64,000 nucleotides of DNA from Sabellastarte sp. h YS-2021 (GCA_964017235.1 OZ024931.1:108146221-108210220), one strand, 5' to 3'. Positions 35,429 to 46,699 are shown, numbered from the stretch's first letter. A program made the numbers and translations. Notes: generated by a model from the letters alone, not told the origin.

Positions 35429-36637
35429 TTAATCGTTTTTTGAATTTTTTGTCTTACAATCCAGGGCAGTGTGGGCACTGACCTTGCCATCCTGGCCAAA
35501 ACATGTATTACATATATGTCGGTAGAAAACTCCTTTTGTCTCGTGATGTTTTTGAAAATTACAAGAATTATCATTGTAATACACACAGGGCATTGACTTG
35601 CTTGCTTTCTGGCCAGACTGATTTTTGCGAAATTTTTGTGAGCTATTGGAAGCTTGTGTAGAGACGACATGTCTTTGGGCATTTGCACGTCTGATCCGGT
35701 CAATTTTTTCTGTATCTGACCAACCGGTCACCTCCCCTTGCTCCATGCGACATAAGAGCACAGCATGGCTGGCCTTGGCTGCTTGCCACGAAAAATCATT
35801 GGAATCATCAAGGAGGGCAATTAAATAGTCTAACATGTGGTCCCTAATTTTTTGACAATTTTCATCTCTCAAAATCCTGCAGAAACCAGACATCCACTGT
35901 GTGATATTTAATTGATTATATGTAATTCTATCCTTGGTACTACCCGCCAATACAAATTCATGGGGCCATTTAACTCTTTCCTTGACAAAAATGCCACCCC
36001 TCTGTGATTTATATTTCGGATCCGTACCTTTAACATCATTGTTTGACAATTGCCTGATCCGGGCTTCAACCTGATCCTGAACGGATCTATCATGTCTCAA
36101 GGTATGCAATTCTGGTAATTTTTTGACCGAATCACCCTCAGAAAAACTTCCATTGAGACTTGAACTAGCAGTATCCCTAACAGTAACTTTTTTGGCCTTA
36201 GGCCGAGCAGCAGAAGCCGAACTCTGTTCAATAGCAGTCAAACGCTTACCAATTGCGTCCAGTTGAGAAAGTATCCTCTCATTAATGAGTGTCTGATCCG
36301 GTTGACTTCCAGCCGTAACTTCCCTACTTCTTAAATTTTTGAAACGTGAAGGTCTGTCTGATTTTTTGCATTTTTTGGTCTGTACATGCACAGGAGATTC
36401 GTCAACAGAATCCTCACTTTCCTGTGACAACAGAGTACCAATTTCCAAATCAATACTAGTATTAGAATCAGTATCAGTATCAGACCTAGATTTTGAACTC
36501 TGACCCGGTTCCGGTTGAGAGGCAAATTCATTCAGAAAAGTATTGTCATTATTTAATTGAAGTTCTATGGGAATCTCAACTTTCCGACGCAAATTGTAAG
36601 AGTTACCTGCAGTTCTGTGCTTCTGTTTCGCTGCCAT
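35429..36637 (-). CDS. Gag-like protein of element D
   Basis: An intact 402-residue frame starting MAAKQKHRTAGNSYNLRRKV. Residues 1-110 are acidic and serine-rich (a D/S run near 55-70). A short helix (ERILSQLDAIGKRLTAIEQ, about 125-145) looks like a coiled coil. A conserved central block follows (KWPHEFVLAG, WMSGFCRILRDE, ASHAVLLCRMEQGEV, about 215-310). Near the end is a Cys/His cluster, CVYYNDNSC ... HETKG ... RHICNTC ... H ... C, possibly zinc-binding. The same protein occurs at 38921-40101. Presumed to coat element RNA. The family has no name I can give. Confidence 0.85.
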   Translation of the reverse strand: MAAKQKHRTAGNSYNLRRKVEIPIELQLNNDNTFLNEFASQPEPGQSSKSRSDTDTDSNTSIDLEIGTLLSQESEDSVDESPVHVQTKKCKKSDRPSRFKNLRSREVTAGSQPDQTLINERILSQLDAIGKRLTAIEQSSASAARPKAKKVTVRDTASSSLNGSFSEGDSVKKLPELHTLRHDRSVQDQVEARIRQLSNNDVKGTDPKYKSQRGGIFVKERVKWPHEFVLAGSTKDRITYNQLNITQWMSGFCRILRDENCQKIRDHMLDYLIALLDDSNDFSWQAAKASHAVLLCRMEQGEVTGWSDTEKIDRIRRANAQRHVVSTQASNSSQKFRKNQSGQKASKSMPCVYYNDNSCNFQKHHETKGVFYRHICNTCFGQDGKVSAHTALDCKTKNSKND

Positions 36638-36898
36638 GATGAATCAAAATCAATAGACAAGACCCTAAAAACTATGTATGAGCAAGATACAATAAAATAA
36701 TTTAAGTAATAGAAAACAAATAAATTCTTTATAAAATAAAACAGGTCTTGTCTTGCCAACTGCCAGTTCAAATCTGGCCATTCTCCCCTTGACCACAGCA
36801 AGGGTCAAAGCTCCGACCAATCAGAAACGACCATGTGGCCAGTAAACCCATTTATAATATAGGGGTGTTTCAAAAATTAGGGGTGAAGGAATGATTAA

Positions 36899-36920
36899 GG
36901 TTGGCACCTCAATGCCAACC
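36899..36920 (-). repeat. Terminal hairpin of element D
   Basis: GGTTGGCA and TGCCAACC form a perfect 8-bp stem with a six-base loop, about 20 bases from the element's 5' end. The related element C has GTTGGCCCAACCTTA near 38727, where the stem is kept but the loop is lost. Both continue with CCAACCTTA. Confidence 0.65.
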
Positions 36921-36941
36921 CGCAAATACATTTTTTGGCTG

Positions 36942-38060
36942 AGACTTTTGCAGCAAATTTACGGGCTTAAACCCAGGGCCCAAAAGTACTGAATCAAACC
37001 TTGGCTGGCAAGAAGGCTTCACTTTGGCCACTACGACTGACTTTTAAAAGAGCTGGAGAATGAAGATCTGGCTGGCTTGTGTAATGTTTTTAAAATGGAC
37101 CCTGCCATATTTTGAGAGGTTCTACTGAGAACGGGCCTAAGAATTCAAAAGCATATTATACATGGCTATTGGTGAGAGATACAGAAGTCTGATGTATGGC
37201 TTTCATGTGGTGCACGACACAATTTCCCTGATTGTGCATCCATGCTGCGATGCCATTTTTGACAAATACTCAGATGAAGTTATGCATTGCCCAAGGACTA
37301 GTGACCTGAGGAATGCAGTAGCTGCAGAATAGTCACCATGATGGAATTTCTGACACACCATGGGGCAATAGATGGCAAGCATGTGGTGATTATATGTCCC
37401 AAGCATGGATGTTCACTCTATTTTAACTACAAGGATTTCCACTCAATCATTCTCTTTGCACTGGTGGATGCCAACTACAAGTTTATGTGGGTGGATGTTG
37501 GCAGCAATGGATAAAGTTTGATAAACATATATTTAACCAGACTCAACTGATTTCAGGCATCATCCATGGAACCGTAAAATTCTCTGCAGTCAGATTTCCT
37601 AATCAGAGAAGACATGTTTTCACTTCACACATGTCTGATGAAAGATTTTAGTGCTGAAGGGCTCCCAGATGACCAGAGAATATTCAACTACAGACTTTCC
37701 AATGCATGCCAGGTTGTGGAGAATGCTTTTAAGCATTATGGCCAACAGGTTTGACTGTTCACCACAGTGACTCAAAATCTAGACACTGTTACAGCATTTG
37801 TATTGGCTGTATTAGCATGTTGTATACTGCATAATATAAGGAAGATTAGATATCCTAGTGTACATCAAAGCATTGTGGATGATGAGGATGAGAACCATAG
37901 ACTGGTAGCTGGATAGTGGAGACAGGGTGTGAACTTACAGGACATAGAGGGGGTTACTTGTAATAATAGGGACACTAAAATGGCAAAGAAACAGAGATTA
38001 TACTTAAAGCTTTATTGCAATGGGCCTCGGGATGCAACAGCATTGCTAAATAAAATGATT
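36942..38060 (+). mobile_element. Harbinger family 2, copy Y, 3' part
   Basis: Continues copy Y after the nested retroelement and contains its transposase relic. It matches copy X to about 37508 (GGATGTTGGCAGCAAT), beyond which the two diverge by deletion. The right terminus is not recognised; 38060 is approximate. Confidence 0.75.
37040..37915 (+). pseudogene. Harbinger family 2 transposase relic Y
   Basis: Blocks: ELENEDLAGL, FKMDPAIF, GFHVVHDTISLIVHPCCDAIFDKY, AIDGKHVVIICPKHG (first Asp, about 37368), FALVDANYKFMWVDVG (second Asp, about 37465), a deletion near 37510, then YRLSNACQVVENAFKHYG (catalytic Glu, about 37715) and AVLACCILHNIRK. All three catalytic residues survive, unlike the family-1 copies at 2055 and 20777. 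Stops near 37108, 37328 and 37751 plus frame changes make it a pseudogene. Confidence 0.78.
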
Positions 38061-38099
38061 TGACCAGTCATAAAATCAGTGTGTTTTATATGGTCTTAC

Positions 38100-38320
38100 A
38101 AACTTACAAAAAATAATTGAAATCGCACAGTTATCTGAAAGCTTGGTCTTACAAACTTCCGAATGTTTAAGGTCACACATAGATCTCACAATCATCTGAA
38201 AGCTTGGTACTTGTAAACATGTTTTGAATTCAAGACATTAAACCGTTAAGGTCACATGCCTATTATTTGTTAAGAAGTACTGAAAGCTTGTTATAAAAAA
38301 GTTAAGGTCATATGGCTTCA
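38100..38320. repeat. Three degenerate direct repeats with TTAAGGTCA
   Basis: Each 65-75 bp unit contains CTGAAAGCTTG followed by TTAAGGTCA (38167-38175, 38246-38254, 38302-38310). The nonamer fits the ERR consensus TNAAGGTCA. A TATAAAG sequence follows at 38388-38394. The stretch lies between Harbinger Y and retroelement C, and to which it belongs is unclear. Confidence 0.5.
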
Positions 38321-38920
38321 TGTTTCTAAACATGAAGTCAAGTGAAACGTTTAAATGCCTTAAGAGGCCAGATCACATGATAGTTCTTATAAAGCACTCG
38401 GGGATCTGGATCAGAAACACACCACATTTGCAGAAGTGGCAGTTTCTACACACTGTATACAACTTTTGCTCTTTCAAACACATAAGACAGACAACCTAAA
38501 AAAACTTCTGTCCTGTGTCAAATTTGCCTTTCATATCCAAGGTGCTAGAACAAGTTGTATCTTCAAGGTTGACAACTCATCTTGATGTGAAATAACCTTT
38601 GACGGAAAAATCAGTTTGTATACAGAGCTTTTGATTGAACTGAGACTGTTCTGCTACTGGTTCAAAATCATTTCTTGTCATCAATTTGTCCTTGGACATC
38701 AAGGTGTTCTGGGGCTCACTCCTGTTGGCCCAACCTTAAAAAATTTATTTTAGGTATCATTGGTGTGGCATGGTTCTGACCTCTCCTCTCATTGGTTGAA
38801 CCCCTCCCTGTTTTTGCAGGTTAGACCCATGTGTTGTCACTTTGACATTGACCACAGACCAGCATACATTGAAACCAAGATATTTTAGTTTTTAGTCATC
38901 TTATTTTATAACTTTTCATC

Positions 38921-40101
38921 ATGGAGAGATACAACTTGCAGTCTGGCAAGCGAGAATGTCATATACCAGTTCAACTACAGCTAGCCAGGGATGAAGATTT
39001 TCTGACTGGGTCTTTGGAGGCTTCTGGACAGGCCGGGCAAGTATCTGACTCTGATCAGTCCGACATTAGCGTATCCGACATTGACATCTCCGCCCTTTTG
39101 AATACTTCTGAACAAAATTCTCCCATATCCTCCCCAGTTAAAGGTAAACTCCATACTACACAATCGGGCCAGATGTCCCAAGGGTTGGGGGAGGGGGGGG
39201 GGGTCTTCGGACCATGTCACAAAAATGATATCAATCATATTATTCTGTCACAATTGACTGCTTTAGGTGAACGTTTAGCCAATATTGAAAACAACCATAG
39301 GGTACCCAAGAAGACTAGTGATTCTTCAAAGATTAAATCTTCTAACAAAGTTGCCAAGAAGGTGAAAACTGCAGTCACACACAGGGGGTTGGCACACGAT
39401 TTGGCTCCTTCTTCTGGCGTTTTGAAACATGACCAAATAGGCTTAAACAACTAGCAGAACAGGTGAAACCAGGTAATGAAAAAATTAAGTCCCAGCGGGG
39501 TGGGTCTGTTGAGGTCTTTGTCAAAAATAGGGTCAAATGGCCCCATGAGTTCGTCTTATCCGGTCAAAATAAGGACAGATTGTCATACAACCAGCTTTCT
39601 CCCATTCAGTGGGTGGCTGGCTTCTGCCGGACCATGAGAGAGGAGTCAAGCATCCAGAATCGAGGGTATATGTTAGATTATTTAATAAATTTACTTGAGG
39701 ATGCCACTGACTTTTCTTGGGCTTCGGCAAAGGCCAGCCACGCTGTCCTACTCTGTAGGATGGAGCAAGGAGAGATTACAAGCTGGGCTGAAACTGAAAA
39801 GATAGACCGGGTTAGAAGGGCTCATGCCCAACGTCATATCTCGGCTTCACACGGTAGCTCGCGGAATGTAGAGAAGACACACGGTAGTGGCAAGACAGCA
39901 CCATGTTTGTACTACAACAAAGGCTTGTGTATGCAAAAGCAATCACATGAAACTAAGGGAACATTTTATAAGCATATCTGTTCATATTGCTGGCAGAAGG
40001 AAAGCAAAGCTTTTCCCCATACACAAATTGAATGTAAAAAAATGGCTTCAAAAACGAATAGAAGGGGGCATGTCCAACAAAAGGCATGCCCACAAAGATA
40101 G
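38921..40101 (+). pseudogene. Gag of element C, one frameshift
   Basis: MERYNLQSGKRECHIPVQLQL matches the D gag N-terminus (NSYNLRRKVEIPIELQL). An Asp/Ser-rich region, a poly-G run at 39191-39207 and IILSQLTALGERLANIEN follow. A single-base shift near 39437-39442 breaks the frame. The rest (39463-40101) has VKWPHEFVLSG, WVAGFCRTMREE, ASHAVLLCRMEQGEI and the Cys/His cluster CLYYNKGLC ... HETKG ... KHICSYC ... H ... C. Apart from that shift it is complete. Confidence 0.85.
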
Positions 40102-40110
40102 ACTGGTGGT

Positions 40111-42296
40111 TAACAGTGCTCAGGACACACGAATGGTCAATGAATTATTGGGATTGTCTTTAAAACAGTGTTTCAAAAATTTTAAAATAGGTATAGCTAG
40201 GTCTTCCAAAAAAGACCATAGGTCATATGCACAAGTGGTTTCCGGTAAAGGTGACAGTGCTTATAGCCTTCAACACAAAGTGCACTCAAATACTGATGCA
40301 CAGTATTCCACAAGTACACACAGTTTGTTGGAAGGCAAGTATCGCAATGTTCATTTGGCTGGCAATAATAGTATGCTTACAAACAGAGGCTCTAAAAAGG
40401 CAAGTACAGTATGTCCGGATCCGGTTATACAAAGCCACTCATGGATTACTCCACAACAAAAACAAGTAAGTGGCAGTTCACAGGTAAAAAGACAAGCTGT
40501 AACTAGCACTGATAGTGAAAATATGCCCATTTCCATACAAAACAGATTCCAAGTATTGTCGGATGTCACTGAGGAGTGACAGTTTCCAACCACATACTTT
40601 GTGTGGACTTGTGGAACATGACACACATGTATTGGTCCCAACTCCTGATATAGCAGTTAACAAGGTCTCTCATAAAGGTGATTTGTCCGTAGGTGTAGAC
40701 AATATGTCCAACCCTGATACTGTGGTTTACAGTGAACAGGTAATAGGTTCGATTCCAACTCATACAGTAAAGGCCACTACGATCAACAACTTCTGGATCT
40801 CATACAATTTGGATTCCCCTTGGATTTTGATAGGAACACAGTGTTATGTAGCACTTATAAAAATCATGCACCAGCCTATGAATTTGCTTCTCATGTGGAC
40901 AAATATATTCAGGAAGAACTTGACCATGGGGCCATTATGGGCCCTTTTAAGACTCCACCAATTCCATTGCACATCTCACCATTCATGACTAGACCCAAAT
41001 CAGATTCGAACATGAGAAGAACGATAATTGATCTCAGTTGGCCCAAGGGCCACTCTGTAAATGATGGAGTAGGCAAGCAATCATACTTGGGAACCGACTT
41101 CTTACTTAAGTATCCATCTGTTGATTCTATTATCCGAACTTTGAATAAATTGGGTCCTGCTTGTTCTTTATTCAAAATTGACATTAGTCGTGCGTTTCGG
41201 CACATTCGTATAGATCCTGGAGATCTGGATCTTCTGGGTCTACAGCATCTGGATCAGTATTATCTGGATCTTTCTTTGCCTTTCGGATATCGCTTGGGAT
41301 CAATTTTTTTTCAGAAACTCAGCGACTCAATCAGGTATATCATGAATAAGAATGGTTTTCCAGGTCTCCACAACTATTTGGACGACTTAATCTATTGTGG
41401 ACTCCCATCTGAGGTACAAAAACCTTATCAATTTCTCACATCTTTGCTTCAGGATTTAGGACTTGCCATTAGTCAGAAGAAACTATGTCCACCCAGTACA
41501 CAGGTCGTTTGTCTGGGTATTCTTTTCGACACTAAAACTCGTACCATGTCTATTCCTCCAGAAAAAATGTCAGATATCAGAAATATTTGCTCTGTATGGT
41601 CGGATAAGAGAGTTGTCTCCAAGTCCGAACTCCAATCCTTACTTGGTTCCTTACTTTATGTTACTAAATGTGTGAAATCCTCACGCTCATTTCTAAACAG
41701 AATGTTGAAATTATTAAGAGATAATAGTAACAATAAGGATATTGTTTTGACCACTGAATTTTTCAAAGATCTCAGATGGTTCAACACTTTTCTCCAAGTA
41801 TATAATGGGGTTACTATGTACCAGGTTACTCCCTTGTTTGAAGACATACACTTGGACGCATCACTCACAGGTCTTGGGAGGTCAATTTAAAAATTATGTG
41901 TATTCCATAGCTATACCTAGGGATTATATGGGATACAATATTGTACACTTAGAAATGGTCAATGTGGTAGTGGCCCTGAAGGTGTGGGGCCAACAATGGG
42001 CTAATAAATGTGTCAGGTTGTATTGTGATAATCAGGCTGTTGTTGAGGTATTGTCATCTGGTAAAGCCAGGGACCAAATCTTGGCTATGTGTACTAGGAA
42101 TGTTTGGCTCCTTACAGCAACATATAATATAGATTTACTTGTTTCCCATATTCAAGGTACCAAAAATAATGTGGCTAATCTTCTCTCTAGATGGAGAAAT
42201 ACCACAGAAGATGTCCAGAAATTATATCACCTTATTGAATCTCCTGTGTGGGTGAATACAGATATTGCCCTCACATATCTAAATCATGATATTTAG
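40111..42296 (+). pseudogene. RT-RNase H of element C, several frameshifts
   Basis: The N-terminal region is split over two frames (to 40579, then 40580-40815) and lacks part of the ARIPVVSNLN block. The RT is intact in 40820-41890: DHGAIMGPF, SPFMTRPK, TIIDLSWPKG, FKIDISRAFRHI, FGYRLGSIFF, catalytic YLDD (about 41376-41387), CLGILFDTKTRT. RNase H starts at IHLDASLTGLG, then shifts frame near 41880 with a few residues lost. It continues HLEMVNVVVALK, CDNQAVVEVL and VANLLSR. The last acidic residue is Asn here (D has ADLLSR). It was functional until recently but is now broken. Confidence 0.85.
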
Positions 42297-42298
42297 CC

Positions 42299-42850
42299 AT
42301 GTGTTGTTATTTTTCAGACCCTGAGGCAGTGACAGCTCCTCTAGCATCCCAGGCTTATGCGAGGCTTTGGAATGACTTCAGACCTTCCACACTGGCTGCA
42401 TATAGGCGAATGTTTGCGCTCTTCATGGCCTTCCTGGTGGCAGTGGGGCTGTCCCTTCCTCAGGTGGATACACTGGACATACTGGCTTTTATGGAGTATT
42501 TGCTCCAGGCTGGTATGACTGCTGCAAATATCACCAACCACCTTACAGCGATCAGGTCATGTTGTATAATATATAATATAAATACAGCTCCATTTCGAGA
42601 TAACAGGCTACCACTCTTCATAAAGTCTATTAAGATTAATAGGCCACTCCAGCCTTCAAGTAAACTGGTGGTAGATGAAAATATATTATATTCCATCTGT
42701 GCAACAAGTGCCTCTCTCCCTTTTTCTAATACCTTTAAAGCTTTGTACCTACTTGCTTATTTCTCTTTTCTGCGATTATCTAGTATATTGCCCCATTCAA
42801 AAGCCACCTTTGACAAATCTAGGCATCTTTGTAAGGGAGATATAATAAAA
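42299..42850 (+). pseudogene. Tyrosine recombinase of element C, truncated
   Basis: Aligns with residues about 1-180 of the D recombinase: FRPSTLAAYRRMFALFMAFL, FMEYLLQAG, LTAIRSCCIIYNI, KINRPLQP, and FSFLRLSSILPHS with the first catalytic Arg. After CKGDII the reading frame enters repeat DNA (GGGGGGCTGATTTGG). The HxxR box and catalytic Tyr are missing, so it cannot work. Confidence 0.88.
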
Positions 42851-42851
42851 T

Positions 42852-42940
42852 TTTGGGGGGCTGATTTGGTAAGGGCTGGTTTTAATAGAGGGATGACTTG
42901 CCAAGGGCCAATATTTCAAAGGGTCAGTTTGTCAAGCTCC
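42852..42940 (+). repeat. Fragment of the GGGCCGATTTG repeat family
   Basis: GGGGGGCTGATTTGGTAAGGG, GGGCCAATATTTCAAAGG and GGGTCAGTTTGTCAAGCTCC repeat the end motif in the same polarity as the right end at 44220-44351. It abuts the truncated recombinase of element C exactly. The sequence from 42941 to 43650 holds nothing recognised. Confidence 0.6.
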
Positions 42941-43652
42941 TTTTCTCACTATAAGCAACTTATTCACCCCGGGGTGACATTTACAGCATAGAAAAAAAAT
43001 ACAAACTATGTATGTGTTTTAGCTAAATATTCTACAGATTGCTACAGAGTCAGACGTGTTGGCATCTTTATAAAACATAGCACAGCAATTTTATAATGCA
43101 ACAACCCACAAGCCATTCTTATCTTAAGATTGTGTACAGTCATAACAGAATTAGCAAAGTCTGTTATGATAATTTAAATTCCAGAACAGATACCAGTCAA
43201 AGAAACCAAAAAAAATGTGACAAAAATTAAATATTAAATTAAGACAAAGTAGGTACACTGCATAAAAGGCATGATTTGGCTTATGTTCTGATTATGGTAT
43301 CAAATGGCTCCAGAATAAAACCTGAAAAAGCACTCTTTGAACCATTTTTTAAAGTAGAGATTATCAAATATATAATCTATGTTGACTCAGCTGCGGATAT
43401 TCTGTAACAATTCTCCAACTATTCACAGAATGTGGAGAGACTCATAGGTTCTGTGAATGGTGCGTAAGGCTGACTGAGTCACAATTTCTAGAGACCAATA
43501 ACAATAATAAACAAGAGACCTCGAAGATCACATACCTCCACTAAAGTGTAACAATTCTAAATATTGCTTATGCAGTGACAAGAAATAATTTAAAAGTTAC
43601 CTGGTTCTGGACGGTAATCCGGATCACCAGTAAAATCTCATCTTCTGTTTCT

Positions 43653-44351
43653 CTTGCCAAGTCGGCCCTCAGGTTGAAAAAATACAATGTTATGCAATAA
43701 GAGTACTTGTATAGCACTTAATCTCCATCATACGACAGACTTTAAGACTAACAGACATTTAGTATGCACAGTACATCAGGTGAGCATGTATTAGGTTATT
43801 AATGGTATATAATGGCAGATAATTCTTTGTAAATTATAAGGATGACAACTTCTTAAGTGACACTTGCAAAGTGTGATTAACACATATCAAAGATATTTAG
43901 ATGTTTCATCAAACTCTTTTAACTTATGTCCTTTAGACACCTGTTTATAGTAGAATAATTATAAGTGCAATTACACAATGACATATATCAAGGGTGGTAA
44001 CTACTTCAGTGATATTTAGCAAAGTACAATTAACCTGTATCAAAGGTTTTTTGGATGCTGTAATCAATATCCTTTATCCCCTGTCCTTTACTTACTTATT
44101 TGTGTTAGTTTTATTCAAAAGTGCATATTGACTTAAAATAGATTAAATACTATAAGAGTTGTTATTAAATCACATTCTTGTTAGATTGTCTTTTTGTCAT
44201 TTGTTTAACATATTCTCTTTGAGTGTACAGTAATTTCCAGGGGGGCTGATTTGACTAAGGTATTTTTTCCTGGGGGCCGATTTGACTAGGGTATTTTATC
44301 TTGGGGGCCGATTTGACAGGAGCCGATTTGGCAAAGGGCCGATTTGTCTAT
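43653..44351. mobile_element. MITE-like element with GGGCCGATTTG ends, copy 2
   Basis: The interior closely follows the element at 10627-11083 (TGCAATAAGAGTACTTGTATAG, TTAATCTCCATCATACGACAG, AATGGCAGATAATTCTTTG). The middle has about 300 extra bases (43900-44205). The right end has four GGGGCCGATTTG-type units. The left end is shortened to one unit, CTTGCCAAGTCGGCCC. Confidence 0.75.
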
Positions 44352-44374
44352 GATTCGTCACAAGATGGTCACCC

Positions 44375-44800
44375 AAATCTGTGGATAACCTTTTAAATTA
44401 TTTTGCAAACAAACAGAATAACAAACGTAATCCACCAATTACATAACGTCCTTGAAAAGGTAACAAACAGTGCCTGAAAACACATGGCGAATGGACAATA
44501 CCCCAGAGGAAAATATCCCAGAAAAAAATATGTCTACTGGAAGAAAAACCCAGGAGCTAATTTCAAGGTACACAAGATATCCCAAAGATTAAATGCTACA
44601 CATACACCAAAACAATCTGTACTTTCAAGTCAGATCTGTATTCTGGTTATCAATCCTGATTCTGGTCAGCTTTCAGAAGGACCAAGCAATGGATAACCCG
44701 GATGTAAATATGACCCAGATCTAATTTTTAGTTTTTAAGTCATATCCACAGACAGACAAACAAGGAAAAAGGCCCAATTACAATATCCTCGATCCTTCCT
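44375..44800 (+). repeat. Degenerate dispersed repeat (GATCC/ACAAAC type)
   Basis: Contains GTGGATAACCTTTTAAATTA, GATAACCCGGATG, CAGACAGACAAAC and CAATTACAATATCCTCG. The same order of blocks occurs near 7050-7340 and 60940-61080. Confidence 0.45.
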
Positions 44801-46699
44801 TTTTCATTGTATGTGGGTTAAAAGTACCACAATTTTGGGTCTTTCAAATGATAATCATTTTAAAAGCATTTAGTTTCACTCTGTTTATTACAAAGAGACA
44901 TGTTTTAAGTTGTTCAAGGAATAACAACTGAATTTTTCAACAGGTTGAAATTCAATAAAGAAAGAGTTAGGTTGATTAGGACGTTTTGAACAAACTGCCT
45001 TTAAACTTAGAAGCTTGTCAAAGTGAGTAGGACAATGGGAAAAAAATGTTCAGTAATAAAGGGTACTATAACAAAGCTTTTGTGGTAATTTAGTTTTACT
45101 TTATAACAACCAGTGGAGTTTCAGCCTTATGATCAGTGCAAAATTTTGTAACTTTGATGAGAATATGTAAGTTATTGTATCGACCTTAACCCAAATGAAT
45201 TCTTTGTATTATTCATTTGGTATTGGTGTAATAAAGACAAAAGTTTATCCAGTGTATGAAGTGGCAATGTCAACCATCCTGTATTCTTTGACCACCCGTT
45301 AGCCTACTCTAAGGTATATCTTCAAATAATAAAATAAAGGTATTATTGAGGAGGAATTGTCTGTGCGAATCCGTTTTCTTTAGCTTTGGCATCTTTATAC
45401 AGTTTTTGCATGATATAAGGCAGCAATATTCTGCATACTTTCATGTGTGATTGCAAGATGTGTAACATGATAAAATTATAACTGTTAATTGTCATAATTT
45501 CATACACCAATATTTGATTCCTTAGTTTGTGTTATATCATAATGATTGTGTCTAATTTTAAAACTGAAAAAAGTTGGAAGTCATTGTGAGGATACAAACA
45601 GGTTGTTGTTTTGAGATAAACATAGGTTTGGTATGTGTTGATTGAAATAGCACCTCGATATATAACAAGATATATCTGTATTTTCTTACCAAGTTATATC
45701 TGTTAATCCTTATTAAGGGATAAACTTCAAAACAAGCTGCAATTTTTTACAAAAAAATATAACACTTGGTAAGATTATTTATGCTTTTAATGTACTCTGC
45801 GTGTAGCTTCTGAGTTTAAGTACGACTTTCCTACAATATTTAAACTGGTTATAAAAGTAAAAAAAAATCGTAGAGGTACCAATCTAATTTCTGTCACAGC
45901 AAGGAAACTTTGATGAAATCTGCAACGTCCAAAAGGATGTGAATTAGTGTTTTTAGTGTATCTTGGAAAAAAAGAACAAAGAGTATCTCAACCAGTACGG
46001 TACTCATACGAAATCAAATTCTAATTCTATCAGCATGACTCCAGCACAGTAAGCAATTTGTTTTATGTTTCCCATGTTGTTTCAATCTTGTATTACTGGT
46101 AATCAACATAAGAAAATTGATTATTATTTCTGTAAAGCATTCTTGCAACGAGTGAAATTCTTTGCCAGGCTTTGTATGTGCATTCACAGAATGTCTCCTA
46201 TGATGTATATAGATAAATAAAAAACAACTTTGCTCTAACTTGCAATACAGAGATTGGTTTCACGGAAGGGGAAGAAAAGAGAGAACTTTGCACAACACCT
46301 TCCCAGCTTGGCTTCTGTGTTAGATTATATTTGAGAAAAATGATAATCTCACTAGCAGGAAGCTTGTTCTACTTGTGATAGCACAGGTGTGTATTGCAAC
46401 ATTTAAACCTTTAATGTAAGTTATTGGGCGTTATAGGTGGTTTAACCATAATTCTCAATGTCTTTGCAGAAAAGGCTAAATTATTTGTTAGTTAATTACT
46501 TGTCTATTTAAATTATATTCTAACTAAATAATCAGGTGCAATTCTCTGACAAAAAAAAATATCAGATTTTGATTTCAAACAAAATAGAAGACAAATATAT
46601 ACAAAAATATTTAATCGTAAATCATCACCTTACTTTTCACGTCGGGTGCTAATTTCTGTGGTACACATTTGGTTCCCTAAACAGACCACAAAGTTTGTC
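44801..46699. other. Intergenic, no gene seen
   Basis: AT-rich sequence. No supported exon, RNA gene or shared repeat. Confidence 0.45.

Larger units (their letters stand above)
31065..36941 (-). mobile_element. Near-intact YR retrotransposon D (DIRS/Ngaro type), nested in Harbinger Y
   Basis: Gag (36637-35429), RT-RNase H (35238-33073) and tyrosine recombinase (33076-32089) follow one another on the minus strand. Pol and recombinase overlap by four bases (ATGA). No methyltransferase domain follows RNase H, which fits Ngaro rather than classical DIRS. The element interrupts a second-family Harbinger whose empty site is preserved in copy X. Leader about 300 bases, trailer about 1 kb. I did not find clear split direct repeats. 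The 5' end has a hairpin (GGTTGGCA and TGCCAACC, 36899-36920). A run of target-like sequence near both junctions leaves the exact ends uncertain by about 20 bases. Confidence 0.85.
38720..42850 (+). mobile_element. YR retrotransposon C (DIRS/Ngaro type), 3' truncated
   Basis: Same gene order and family as element D but on the plus strand: gag 38921-40101, pol about 40111-42296, recombinase 42299-42850. The leader has GTTGGCCCAACCTTA near 38727 and CTCATTGGTTG, an inverted CCAAT box; D has CTGATTGGTCG in the same place. The 3' end is cut off inside the recombinase by a fragment of the GGGCCGATTTG repeat family. Confidence 0.85.

Noticed and set aside
36760-36800. tRNA T-arm-like stem GCCAG-TTCAAAT-CTGGC
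   Set aside because: No matching acceptor, D or anticodon arms within 70 bases upstream; it lies in the leader of retroelement D and is probably chance or a tRNA-related relic.
31065-36941. Active autonomous retrotransposon
   Set aside because: Gag and pol are intact, but the recombinase frame lacks the catalytic tyrosine as read, and the terminal repeats needed for circularisation were not found.
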